Shown piece by piece: positions 32,398 to 43,216 of a DNA stretch of 64,000 bases. The DNA is from Knufia peltigerae (taxonomy: Eukaryota > Ascomycota > Eurotiomycetes > Chaetothyriales > Trichomeriaceae), in contig JAPDRN010000061.1 in NCBI GenBank assembly GCA_030247855.1, positions 62,001 through 126,000 on the forward strand, read 5' to 3'. The first letter of the stretch is position 1; every line of letters starts with the position of its first letter. The translations under genes and the position numbers were made by a program. The notes under the pieces are model-generated. The model worked only from the letters and a program-made list of their open reading frames with translations. It was not told the DNA's origin and did not search any database.

Positions 32398-35300
32398 CTA
32401 TTCCAGCACGGAAACCTCACTCAACCTATCCCAACCCGGACTACCTTCTCGAGCCTTTGCTCTTCCTAGGACCTTCCTTACCGCACTCCGAGCCTTGAAT
32501 TTCCACTTGGGCTCGACTTGTCCTCCCGTCCTTTCTCGCTCGAGGGGTCCCAAAGTTTTGTATTTTCCGACCAACCAAACCGTCTTGTCAACCACCGCAT
32601 TCCAAGCAGGTTCGGAGACGTCGTCGAATTGTTCGTCAAGCGACACACTAGTCAGGAATGTTCTCCACGACTTTTCAGCATAACCCAAAGCTCGAGCAGG
32701 TCGACCTCTCCAGCCAGAAACATCACACAAAACCTCGTACAAGACGGGAGAAGAGGTGACCAATGGCGCGACGTGTGTGTCGACCAAACCCAAAAAGGAA
32801 CGGGCTAGGTATGGTAATTTCGTGTTCTTGTCCTCCTCCTCGCCTTGGGGTCCAGGTCCAGGTTCAGATTCATCCTCCTTTGAGTCAAAAACATTCCCCG
32901 GGGTCACGGAACTGTTTTCGTCATTGTCGTCTGTATGTGTGGTAACCGTGGTTGATACTTGAGAAGGATGAGTAAAAGTTTTGGTGACAAATTCTGTCAA
33001 AACCCTCAAAATCTTGGAGTCTATGGCGCTTTCACCTTCCTTTTTACTTCTCAGATCGACAACACGACCCATGGCTTGAATGATTTCGGCCCAAGGCGTC
33101 CCCGCGCTGGGTGGGATCTTGGCCGCCACCGTCAGGTAATTGTCCCAGATCTTGGGGTCGTCTCGTTTGAGTGTCGCGGCCCGGCGAAGAGCCAGCAGTG
33201 CTTCGCGGACGTGTATGTACGGGTCGACTTTGTTGGTGGTGGCATTGTTGTTGTTATCGCCGCCGTCTGTCTGGGCGTGTCCTTCTTCTTCTTCTTCCTC
33301 ATCATCGGCAACTTCTCGCGTCTCAGTTACGTCAGTCTGCTGCTGCTTCTGTCGTTGTTCGACGGGAAGTTTCAACAACGCCAATCCTAGATTCGACCAG
33401 CTCTCCGCATCATCATCTTCTAGTTGGACGCATCGTGTGAAGCTCTCGATTGCCCCCTCGTAATCGTGCAACTCGAGTTGGACACACCCTAAACTGAACC
33501 AACTTGCACGATCCAGTCGGTTGAGTCCCAGAGCCAAAGTATATGCCTCTTTGGCGCTTTCATAGTCTCCCCTTTTGACGAGAAACCTCGCGAGAGATCG
33601 TTGAGCCCGAGCGTATCTGTTCCCCGACACCGTCCACGACAGCTTGTAGTAGTCTGGGTGGGATGTGATGTCTCCCAAAATACAAAGGAGTCTCGGAGCG
33701 TCCGAGGGCGTGTGGGAGCGAAGCATCATGGCCTTCTTGTCCTCTTCGGGTACGTCAGCCTCGGGCTTTTCGAACAGCAAGTCCTTCAACAACTCAATCG
33801 CTTCGCCTTCACGATTCGTCGCCGCGAGACAGAGAGCCACCTCGGCGTGCATCTGGAGACGTCTGTAGATTTCCAGTGCGGTCTTCAGGCCGCCCATGTG
33901 TGTCCACCGGGCAGCCAACTCGGCTTCGAGTTCCCATCGCAAGGGAGGAGAGAGTTGATAGATGTACTGGAGACGCTCGGCAACAGAGGCAGCCTCGGAC
34001 GAAGCAGGTTTGGGGAAGAATGTCGTCGCACTGGTCGTAGGCTCGGTTGTGTCCGTGGGAGTTCCTGTAGAGCCGTTCGTGGTCCCAGGAGGCGCGGATG
34101 CGGTAGTTTCGGCAATGATCTGGTCGACGAGGGCTTGTAATTGCAGCAGACCTCTCTCGGTCGTGCGGGCACGGTACCCTTCGATCCTACTGCGGACGAG
34201 GAGGGCCTGCGTATAAACCTGCCAATTCGAGGAGCCGCCGTCCAAGACGCGCGTGGCGTAAGGGAGCGTCTCTTCACGGACGAGACCGTCTTTGGGAGAA
34301 GTGTTGGTGATGGAACTTGCCGTGGCAAGCAGGATTATGCTGTCGAGTGGGTGGAGGGGGGTCGGTTTGGATGGGTCCAGAGAAGCTAGGGCTGGAGGTA
34401 GGGAGGATTCGTCAGTAGTGGCGTGGGTCATTGTCTCCGGTGATATTGGTTGTGACGGACCAAAGGAGATGTTCTCGAGCAGGGTGTCGTCGTTCAGGGG
34501 AACATCCGCGGGTTTGGTAACGGTGGAGGAAGAGACATCAGGTAACGATCCTTGATGGGGGAGAGATACAGCTGAAGCAGTCATCGTCGAAGCTTTGTCG
34601 TCCGATGACTGTGATTTCACGCTTTGGGATTTTGACAGACCCTGGTCCACAGAGCTTCTCTTTTCTCCTTCTGGTCGCCTGATACCGTTCTCCTCTGGTG
34701 GTTCGACATCTCTGCTCTTGGCCAGGACGATAAGCTGACTCGTTTCTCGCTGTTGAAACTTGGTCCTCTTTCCCATGGCGCCGGTGAGCGCGAATTGAAA
34801 GCTTCGTATCGTGGCTGCTCTTGCGAGGTCCTTTCTGGCTAGAGCGTCATCTCCATAGTACGTCCGTGCTACTGCCCGCTCGATCAGGAACTGAACAAAA
34901 TGCTCTTCACTGGACGCCGCTTGACTCGCAAGTCTGGCGGCGAGTTGTTGCTCGAGAACGTCCGTGTCTGCGTAGATTTCGTCTCGGAGAGTAGGAGACT
35001 CTTCCGACAGGAGTTTCTGGTGCCAGAAATTGACCCTCGTGCGAGCTCTTCGGCCGTTGAAACCTGCCTCGGCGAGGATCGGATTCGACAGGATCACCTT
35101 GGCCAGCCAGAAAAGTTCGATGTGTGGTGTCAGGGGATACGGTCGGTTGCCGTCCAAGGCGAGATCCTGAGAGAGCTCTTCCCGTAGACTTGTCAGGTTT
35201 TCGTCTCGGTAGGACTCGGTGAAGATGACGGCTTCCACGTTAAAGTCCAGCGGAGGACCCGTGACATTGGCTTGGAGAAATGCTTCGAGGACAGTATACC

Positions 35301-35490
35301 CAATCTTCATGAACGAGATGTGAGTGGTCGGATCGTTGAGAAGGAACTTGAGCCTCGAAGTGACGCCTGACATGAAAGGTGTCTTTTCAGCATGAATCGC
35401 GCCGAACCCGAGGAGTTTGCGGGTCAATCGGTCGTGCAGAATCTCCAGAAAGGAGACTCCCATCTTGGGGTAGGGAAACAAGTAGTCCAT
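32398..35490 (-). CDS. TPR protein, TTC27/EMW1 orthologue
   Basis: A single-exon 1030-aa protein. Tetratricopeptide repeats lie around residues 625-710, with LVKRGDYESAKEAYTLALGL, LGCVQLELHDYEGAIESFTR and DAESWSNLGLALLKLP. Upstream are PPLRWELEAELAARWTHMGG and LKTALEIYRRLQMHAEVALC. The order and length fit the TTC27 family, whose yeast member EMW1 (YNL313C) is essential for cell-wall integrity. Low-complexity Ser/Thr inserts interrupt the N-terminal half, and an acidic, Gln-rich insert (EEEEEGH) lies between TPR units. It is convergent with METTL16, with 262 bp between the two stops. Confidence 0.87.
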   Translation of the reverse strand: MDYLFPYPKMGVSFLEILHDRLTRKLLGFGAIHAEKTPFMSGVTSRLKFLLNDPTTHISFMKIGYTVLEAFLQANVTGPPLDFNVEAVIFTESYRDENLTSLREELSQDLALDGNRPYPLTPHIELFWLAKVILSNPILAEAGFNGRRARTRVNFWHQKLLSEESPTLRDEIYADTDVLEQQLAARLASQAASSEEHFVQFLIERAVARTYYGDDALARKDLARAATIRSFQFALTGAMGKRTKFQQRETSQLIVLAKSRDVEPPEENGIRRPEGEKRSSVDQGLSKSQSVKSQSSDDKASTMTASAVSLPHQGSLPDVSSSTVTKPADVPLNDDTLLENISFGPSQPISPETMTHATTDESSLPPALASLDPSKPTPLHPLDSIILLATASSITNTSPKDGLVREETLPYATRVLDGGSSNWQVYTQALLVRSRIEGYRARTTERGLLQLQALVDQIIAETTASAPPGTTNGSTGTPTDTTEPTTSATTFFPKPASSEAASVAERLQYIYQLSPPLRWELEAELAARWTHMGGLKTALEIYRRLQMHAEVALCLAATNREGEAIELLKDLLFEKPEADVPEEDKKAMMLRSHTPSDAPRLLCILGDITSHPDYYKLSWTVSGNRYARAQRSLARFLVKRGDYESAKEAYTLALGLNRLDRASWFSLGCVQLELHDYEGAIESFTRCVQLEDDDAESWSNLGLALLKLPVEQRQKQQQTDVTETREVADDEEEEEEGHAQTDGGDNNNNATTNKVDPYIHVREALLALRRAATLKRDDPKIWDNYLTVAAKIPPSAGTPWAEIIQAMGRVVDLRSKKEGESAIDSKILRVLTEFVTKTFTHPSQVSTTVTTHTDDNDENSSVTPGNVFDSKEDESEPGPGPQGEEEDKNTKLPYLARSFLGLVDTHVAPLVTSSPVLYEVLCDVSGWRGRPARALGYAEKSWRTFLTSVSLDEQFDDVSEPAWNAVVDKTVWLVGKYKTLGPLERERTGGQVEPKWKFKARSAVRKVLGRAKAREGSPGWDRLSEVSVLE

Positions 35491-36400
35491 GACGGCGCCG
35501 TGATATCAGACCGTATCTGTGCAGTCGTTGCACTAGGCAAGCTTGTGCAGTTGGATGACGAGCCTCGACCTCGGAGCTATCACCTGGAATTGATGCGTGT
35601 GAAGGTTGGAAATGTGCGGAAGTGATATTGATGTGACAACAGGAGAACTGGGCCGTCTACCAGTAGACAATCCTTCCAGATGCCTCGTTGATGTCTTCGA
35701 GATGTTTCCGGGACAATGTAACCTCTTCCTTTTGAAAGGATGAAGTTCTGAGATGTTCGAAAATCAGCTAAGAAAGAAACCCTGGGTGCCCAATCAAATC
35801 CGAAGGCTTCTTCAAAATCCCGCCTGAACCAAAGATGTACGCTGAAGAGATTTTTTGAATTCCCCGAACCACCCACAAAGCAACCAAATGGGTATCACTG
35901 AGTTCTTGGATCCTTCATAACCGAGCGAGAAATGAAAACAAAAACAAAAACATAGAGGTCGTCAATCCGTAAATGTACAGTGGTAGTCGTGGTCACTGAT
36001 ATGCGACGCACTTTGAAACTAAAGAAACCGAGAGTCGAAAAATTGTTGGTGATGACAAAAATTCAGTCACGTGACTCTCATTGTCTATATACGACAACGA
36101 AATCGAAGCACGGAGTAAACAACTCCCTATATCCAACAAAGTGTTCAATGTTTCTTATCATGTCTCGTTCTGTGAACTTGTGTCCGAAACACCCATTGCC
36201 AAATGCTCGCTTATTGATACAAAATTCCAGAACGGCGTCGAGGCCACATACGCAAAGAGTAAAATCGAGTTCATAAACGAGGGTATCTTTCAAAAATATG
36301 TCCAACAGAAAAGATCGGCCAAAGTACAACAAAAATCTGGATCTCGTACGGCATTTTTTCTCTGAATTTCTTCCTTTGTTTTGGAAAACCTCTCAAATTT
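35491..36400. other. TTC27 promoter and 3' flank of the next gene
   Basis: No supported gene. A ten-base palindrome GTCACGTGAC lies at 36066-36075. The rest is A/T-rich near 35930-36120. Confidence 0.55.
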
Positions 36401-37336
36401 TTATATCCGCTTTCCTGTCCTGCCCGCTTGAGCTGCTTTTCTCTTGCGGTACGCATCTCGGTACTTGATGCGCCCGAGCGTGCCGAAGCCGTAAGCGATG
36501 AAGAACAAGACAGTCCATGACATTGTGACGATGAGTCCTAGAGGGAAGATGCCAAAGTGTGTTCCTGGGAGGACGAAAGGTGCGGCGGCAGTAATGGCTT
36601 GCTTTGCGACGGCGGCGGTGACGAGGCCGGAGTTGAACTCGCCGCTGAACTCGCCCGTGACGAACCAGGCGCCATCCTTGGCCGTGATGTTGCCGCTGAT
36701 GATTTTCTGGTCGGCATTCACCGCGTTCAGCTTGATGTCGGGCCACATGAGGGACATGACCTGGGTGTCGTTCAACTTGCTCAGATCCAAGTTGGACTGG
36801 AAGTTGCCCACGAGCGAATATTGTTGGATCTCGGGCATGTTCGCTTCTCGTCCTTCCAGAGACCTCTTCGTCCTCCGCAGGCCCGTCAATGGCTGAAAGG
36901 TCGTGCTCGAGGGGTAGATGAGGCCAATCTGGATCTCGTTGGCCTGGAGGCCGGCAAAGGCACCCGAGGTGTTGAACATCTGGTATAATCTAAGGTCCGC
37001 TTCAAAGTTTTTGTTTTTCGCGTCGTAGGAGAGGATGTTGTAGCACGCCCCGAAACCGGCCGGGTTGTCGACTTTGGTGAGCTTGCCCAGCGCATCGGTG
37101 CAGGCCGACACGATCGTCGCGTTCGTCATGTTGTTCTGCGCCGCGACGTTGATGACGGGACCGTCGGTTTGTGGTTCAGGTGTTCGGCGCAACAGTTTCG
37201 CTACATCCCTCTCGAGTTCGTCTATATAATTCCTCCTCCGCAGCGCATTCGGGAGATGCGCGACCGCTTTGGCCGAGATGATATCAACTTGAGCGACCAC
37301 CATCAAGGCAGACGCAATGACGCCGGTCACATGCAT
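36401..37336 (-). CDS. Conserved fungal secretory-pathway membrane protein, function unknown
   Basis: 311 aa from the ATG at 37336 (MHVTGVIASALMVVAQVDII), chosen because it starts a clean signal peptide; an upstream in-frame ATG would bury it. A luminal domain follows with NMTNATIVSACTDALGKLTK, the FGACYNILSYDAKNKNFEAD region (three Cys) and several N-glycosylation sequons. A single strong C-terminal transmembrane segment (FGIFPLGLIVTMSWTVLFFI) ends in a basic cytosolic tail (RDAYRKRKAA). The layout is type I membrane. The overall composition recalls an uncharacterised Pezizomycotina family; I know no function. Confidence 0.72.
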   Translation of the reverse strand: MHVTGVIASALMVVAQVDIISAKAVAHLPNALRRRNYIDELERDVAKLLRRTPEPQTDGPVINVAAQNNMTNATIVSACTDALGKLTKVDNPAGFGACYNILSYDAKNKNFEADLRLYQMFNTSGAFAGLQANEIQIGLIYPSSTTFQPLTGLRRTKRSLEGREANMPEIQQYSLVGNFQSNLDLSKLNDTQVMSLMWPDIKLNAVNADQKIISGNITAKDGAWFVTGEFSGEFNSGLVTAAVAKQAITAAAPFVLPGTHFGIFPLGLIVTMSWTVLFFIAYGFGTLGRIKYRDAYRKRKAAQAGRTGKRI

Positions 37337-39510
37337 GGTGGTGTGTTGACGATCAGTTTGTACGACGAGGTTGGGAAAGAGGATGATCGGCGTTGGTTTT
37401 TTGTTTCTACGCAGGTCGTCGAGACCGGTGAACAGACCAAGCACAGCTGGGTCTGAAGAAGAATGAACGTAGGCACGGCCAGCGATCGCCCCAGAATGAA
37501 TGTAGTGAGCTCACACAAGAGAAAAAGTTGAGCGTTTAGTTTGACGAGAGGGGGGTTCTAAGAGAGAAATGGCCTGTGCGAAAGAGAGAATGTGGTCTGT
37601 GAGAGTGTTGCGAATCTCGTCGGTCGAGACGGAGGGGCTGGGGGTAGTAAATAAAACACCTACTGTAAGGGATCCAACTCCATCCCGAGGTGAGGCCTGT
37701 GGGTTGAACAAGGTCTGTTGGTGCGAGTGCTGTAGTACTCGGCCAACCCAGGCCTCGGGAGACGTGATGCTATCGGTTTTGGACTCGACTTGGGAGGCCC
37801 ATGACCGGTGGGGATCGCATGAAACAGGGAAAACGCAAAGCGACGAGCACAGCCAAAAAATTGGTCCTGCGAGGCTCCAGCACCGTCTTGGAAAGTGTCG
37901 CAGACGGACTGACATGGACAAGAGCGAAGTGGAAAGGGAGCGAATCGCTGAGCCATGGCCGGGGAGGTGGGCCAGACAGGGGTTTGAGATGTCTTGTAAA
38001 TCTGTACTGTACGTACCCCGTACAGTAGTAGCATTAATGTCGATACGAGTTACTCTTACGAGGCACTAGACACGCGATCGACTCAAGACATTTTAATAAA
38101 CGAAATCCCCGACTTGCCGACTCAGTGGTACAGAATGCCCGTATAGTAAACGTATGTTGGCCATAGGAATAGGCAGTACAACAACCACTGGATATGAGTG
38201 AACCAGTGGACAGATGGTGGTGACCTCTTGACGCCCGACGCCATACGCGCTGTCAATGTCGTGTGAGGCGAAAAGGCGTACTGTAACATGAGGTGAGAGG
38301 CGTGTTGAAGGTTCTGTAAGGTACGAGACATTGTACCCCATAATGGGTGGGGCTCATTCAGGGAGAAGGGGGGAGGTCCTCTTCACCACCCGTAGCCTGT
38401 CCTCGTTCCCAACCAAAAAAATGCCACCTACGGAATACGTGGTATCAGCACTGGGGATGGCGTTTTCGTAGAAACCAAAAAAAGCCTCCTCTTGCGTACT
38501 TGTAGTTTTCAGACAATGGCGTGCATGACGGGAGGAAGCAGGGGGTCAGGGTGAAGGACACCCTCGTTCTCTCATTGGGAATGCTCGCACCCTCACTCCA
38601 TAATTGGTTAAAAAAAAGGAGGCGTCGGAGCTCCATAATGGCATCTGATGTTTGTATCTCGTGTACTCCGTATCCAGCCTATCGATCCATTTCCGCGTCG
38701 CGCTTGTCGAGGCTTGAAACCAGCCGCGTCTTTAATCCATTGGCCGTCGACGTCTCGTTCACAACCGCCCAACCAAATCTGGCTTGGGCATGAAACAAAC
38801 CACTTTGTCGACCTCATCCAATTGAACGTCGGTACGAGAGTGTCGCTTGGGATATTCAAGACGAGTATTACGGAGTATTAACTAACTACAGGAACATCTC
38901 TGTGTGGTCAACTTTTTGTTTTCTCTTCCGACAGACATCAACGAGGCTCAAGTCTAAATTTACCAGTGACGACGAGGCTGGGAAGTCCATGCGCGCGCTT
39001 TGATGCCACAGACGCCACCTCATCCGAACGACAAAGTACGTACCGACGCATACTCACTCCACAACCAACAAACTCTAGACCTCACACAAACCAGGTGATT
39101 CATGGGGAAACCAAGGACGAAAGACCATCTTCGTCATGCACACAGTGTTGCGTAACCTGCAATTCATATTGGTAGCTCTATGGAGTACTGTACGGAGTAC
39201 GTACCACCGAGTAAGATACTCAGCCAGTTCTCGCAGTAACTGGCATGTCTGTTTGAGTATTGTACTCCGTATCTCAAGTCTTAACTCATTACAACAATAC
39301 GGAGTAATAGCAACACATACACATGAGCGTCCTGGCGCCGAATTTCTGGCAGTCGCCGGTGTCCTCTCCCAAGTGGAGAGGTAGGTAATTTGTGCACATA
39401 CAATATTGTACAGAACCACTACCCGCAGAACAAGGCGAGTCACTAGTAAGCGGTCATCCGTAATTCGTAGGCCATCTTCATACTAGCAAGATCAGTCGGC
39501 GGCATCTCCA
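37337..39510. other. Gene-poor stretch of 2.2 kb
   Basis: All frames are short and lack recognisable features. The right part (38664-39306) holds five exact copies of the recurrent 9-mer, described as a separate entry. Confidence 0.55.
38664..39306. repeat. Cluster of five TACGGAGTA/TACTCCGTA motifs
   Basis: Exact copies at 38664-38672 (complement), 38869-38877, 39191-39199, 39263-39271 (complement) and 39298-39306. Copies occur in both orientations, so pairs such as 39191/39263 form inverted repeats. No tandem spacing period is visible. Confidence 0.85.
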
Positions 39511-42359
39511 TCAATTTCCTGGTCCTTGCACCAGTCGGAGGAAATCTCTCACACGTCCAAGTTGCGAATCGTTGCCCATCTCTTTTTGTTCACTAACGAC
39601 CGCCTGCACGAGGTGGTCCAACAAGCCGTCCACTTTGTCCTCGTCTTGACCAATGCAGAGACTGACAATCTTCTTGTATCGCTCTTCCAACTCACCACTG
39701 CGAGCCTTGAGGGTTTTCGCCATGTGTTCGAGTTGTTGATTGTGGCGTTGGTACACCTTTGCTCGTCCAGACAGCACCTCCGCACGTTCCAGACACCCCA
39801 GAAAATTAGCTTGCTCCTGTGTCAGATTCATGGTGCTGGGGTCGGTTTCGCCATCTGCAAACAAATGTGCAACCATTGGAAGTTGCCCATCCAAGTCCAG
39901 ACCTTTGTCCGCTTCGCCGATCGCCACGTTATCTTGTATCGTGGTTGGTGGGTCAGTTTCACTCAACTCTGCTCGCAGTTTCGCATTTGCTTGACGCAGG
40001 TTGTTGATTCTTTGCTCCAGATCCTCTTTCTCTCGAACTTTGCTTCGGACCTCTTCCAGTCGTCGTCGCTCCTCTGCCAATGACGTACCCGACTCTTTCA
40101 AAGCGGCATTCGTCTTGTCGAGGGTCCCCTTCTTCTCCTTCATCTCTGATGTGAAATCGGCCTCTGATTGGGACAAAATCTCCCGGATCGCTGTCACTGG
40201 TTAGCCTCGACGTTTCAATTCTCAAAATACAGAATACCCACAAGCCATGAGTCCTTCTTGAGCATCTTCAAAGGACTTCTGAGGTGGTCCATCGGCCGCA
40301 GAGGGTTGTTCAAACATTGTCATGGTCTGATCCATTATCTGATTGTTGACGTGGCCACCAACAACACCGAAATCAATGGGGCTAAGTCCACCACGGTTTT
40401 GAATGTGAGGGTCCGCACCAACTTCAATCAGTTGCTCGATGATGGTCGTCGTATTGGTCCGTGCCGCCAGATTCAGAGCCGTGTCACCTGCCTTGTCTTG
40501 CGCGTTGACAATCTCAGACATGAATCTGTTCAGGGTCATTTTGTTTTCGTGGTTCATTCCATGCATGGTGTCGTAAGACAACGACTGCGAAGCCCCTTGT
40601 TTGACGACATATTCGAGCAACGACTCGAGATAGTATTTGCCGACCGCAGCTCGACCCTTCATGGCCGATGACACAGCAATGTGATGGAGTATTGTACGAC
40701 CACGCCCATCTCTAACCTCAATACTAGGTCCAAGGAGTTCGAGAAGGGCTGGAAAATTGCTCGTATCCAAGTTATTTCGTGCCAGAACAGCTGCAATCAA
40801 AGCAGTCTCGCCGCCACTGTTGGTGCGCCTCATATTAAAGCCCTTTTCCAGTAACTTTCGTACTAGAGGTATTCTAGCCAACGTAGCCGCCCAATGTAGT
40901 ACAGTATTACACGAGCCATCGATTGGGAACTCAAACTCCTCACCACTGAGCCGCAGGAATGCTGGGTCATCATCGAAATCCGTCCGACGTGCGTCGAGGA
41001 AGAGGTCCAGCAAGAGGTCTTTCTTCTCGTTGTCGATAGGTCCAACAGGGTGTGGAAGAGGTTCTAGGCCGTAAGACAGAGGGTCGGGTGCAACAAAGGT
41101 CTGGCTTGGCTGTGAGAAGAACGACGCGTTAGGTTCGGTAGGAGTGCCGTCGACGAGTGCCATCTCGAGCGACGTGTCGTAGGGACCGGCCATGAATGAC
41201 GATTGAGGGGATGGTCGGATGCGTTTGCGTGGAGGTTCTTGAGCATCTGGAGCGGGAAAGTCTGCAAAGCTCGCACTTTGGCTCATAATGGCACCATTGG
41301 TAGTGAAGCTATCTTGAGAATTCATGCTTGGCATGCTCTGTTGGCTAGCCTGGCCGTATAAACCATCAGTCCCGTAAGTGAATGCCTGCTGCGACTGAGA
41401 TTGGCGACGAGGACCAACCGAGCGGCGGCCGTCCATGTGATTGGGCGAATCGAGACGAGTTCTGTTCAGGGCGTGAATTGCGTTGGCAGCCGTACTAGAC
41501 ATGTTCTTGAAAAAAGTGCCTCCCGAGGATTGTGACATTGATCGTCCGTCACCGCCATACATTCTCTTGCGCTGTGCCGCCAGGGCTTGCTCCTTGGTGG
41601 GAGTCTCCATTCCGTGACTCATACCGGGCATGCCATCAGAAGTGATGTCGTACTCGAGAAGCGGAAGAAGGATTTGTTCCACGCCATACTGTCGTGCGAA
41701 TTCTCGGCCGCGCTGGTAATTCACCCAGGTGCCCTGGTACTTGCCGTACCCACCCTGTACCTTTTCGTGGTCGCCGGTGATTTCTTTTTCGAGCACCTTG
41801 GTCCTCTTACCTTTGTCGACTCCCGCCACCTTGAGGATTTGTGTGGCATTGAGCCAAGAATCCGCTCTGCGTCGCATGACGGCTACACCGTTGACCTCCA
41901 TTTCGAAGACCGAAACATTAGAATACACAGCCTGAAGGGAAGTGTCTGTCAGCTCGTGGCTCTACCGGTCTGTGCAAAAAACGCTTTGGCACAACTTACA
42001 GTGTAAATCTGTGGCTTGTTGGTGTTGCCATTGCCATAAAAGCCCGGTTGAGGATAGACATTTTGCTCTGCATACCCGCCGAAACTGTTGGGAGCGCCCA
42101 TCATACCTCCATTGGCCATGGGATTACCACCGTTCATATTATACACCATTTGTTGCTGTTGTTGCTGGTGCTGCGACGCAGGTCTCGGCGGCGGTGGAGT
42201 TGGCGCAGGTGTGGAATTCACAGAGTGAGAAGCCTCGGCGTAGCCCATGGGCGGAGGGTGAGGAAAGGAAGCGTTCATGGAGCTGGAGTGGCCATGTTGG
42301 GGGAAAGAAGGAGGGGGTTGCGGATAGACTCCAGATTGTAAGCCTCCTGAAGCCATCAT
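39511..42359 (-). CDS. APSES transcription factor, MBP1/Res type (MBF cell-cycle regulator)
   Basis: The DNA-binding subunit of MBF-type complexes controlling G1/S genes through ACGCGT-like sites. Exons 42359-42000, 41931-40242 and 40190-39511 give 909 aa. The N-terminal 120 residues are Pro/Gln/Asn-rich. The APSES (KilA-N) domain follows at residues 121-215: SNVSVFEMEVNGVAVMRRRA, DSWLNATQILKVAGVDKGKR and GTWVNYQRGREFARQYGVEQ. Ankyrin repeats occupy roughly residues 435-640 (TVLHWAATLARIPLVRKLLE; GDTALNLAARTNTTTIIEQL). A C-terminal coiled coil (about 685-860) probably binds a Swi6-like partner. The last intron uses a GTGGGT donor, which is weaker than the rest but gives the only in-frame join. 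Confidence 0.93.
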
Positions 42360-43207
42360 TGTTTGCTTTTTTTTGACCGTCGGTATTGATTGTCTCTTGT
42401 CGTAAGGTCTGCGGAGGTTTTGTCTTGGTTCTCTTGGTCAGGACATATCGGGCGCAATTGCACTTGCGCTATCGGAGAGACTATCAATTAAGGAGATAGT
42501 TGAGGAAGCGAGGCTGCGGTGGTCCAGCTATCGCGAACAAACAAGGTCGTTGTCCAATTGCGACTGCGACAATTGAATTGTTTTTTGTTTCTGTGTGTTG
42601 TGAGATCGTAATGGCCGATCGCTGTGCCCGCAATTCTCAATGTCGCACTGGTCTTGACTGCGATAGGGAAGGGGGGAAGTGAAAGTGGCTTGTTCGGGAC
42701 AGGGATTTGCTCAGGTGTTCATTTGGCGCCTCGGGTCAGTCAGTCAGTTCAAGGCCAGGGGAATATCCAAAAAAAACCCTGACGACTTTGTTTCGTATGT
42801 CGTAAGCAGTCCGTGACTATGCAATGCGACAGTCGCGACTTGCAATGCTATCGCAAAAAAGGATGTCGGCCTGAGCTTCGTTTGTCGGCGAGATTGTCAT
42901 TAATCACGTCCTTGGATTTCGTGTGGCTAAAACGCGTGAAGGAAGGACTCGCAGCTTCCCCACTTTCCCTTTCGCCCTCGACAACCGCGTCTAGACAGAC
43001 AGCCTTCTAACTAGGCGCTAAGTAGACACCAAGGACTGTAGCGTCGACACTTGAGTCTGCAGAGGTAGGTACGCCGACATAATTTCACTACGACGTGCAA
43101 ATGCATTGATTGTCTGCAAAAGCCCACGACGAGTAGATCAATTTGCGCCTCATTCTCATTCTATCCAAGTCCACATCACATCAAGTTCTCATACAATAAC
43201 AAGAACG
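42360..43207. promoter_or_regulatory. Divergent promoter of MBP1-type gene and LYR gene, with TGCGAC repeats
   Basis: About 850 bp. TGCGAC or its complement GTCGCA occurs at 42559-42564, 42565-42570 (a direct tandem), 42642-42647 and 42825-42830, and GTCGCGAC follows at 42832-42839. An inverted repeat GCGCAA/TTGCGC lies near 42451-42468. Candidate regulatory elements only; no classic ACGCGT MCB box seen. Confidence 0.4.
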
Positions 43208-43216
43208 ATGGAATGA
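43208..43216 (+). promoter_or_regulatory. Two-codon upstream ORF overlapping the LYR-protein start
   Basis: The sequence ATGGAATGA encodes Met-Glu-stop, and its stop overlaps the main ATG at 43213 (…GAATGACC). A ribosome finishing this uORF sits exactly on the main start, so reinitiation or leaky scanning would set expression. This assumes transcription begins upstream of 43208. Confidence 0.5.

Noticed and set aside
37511..37921. 136-codon minus-strand frame
   Set aside because: Starts with a plausible hydrophobic stretch but has no conserved motif, splice support or codon-usage likeness to neighbours.
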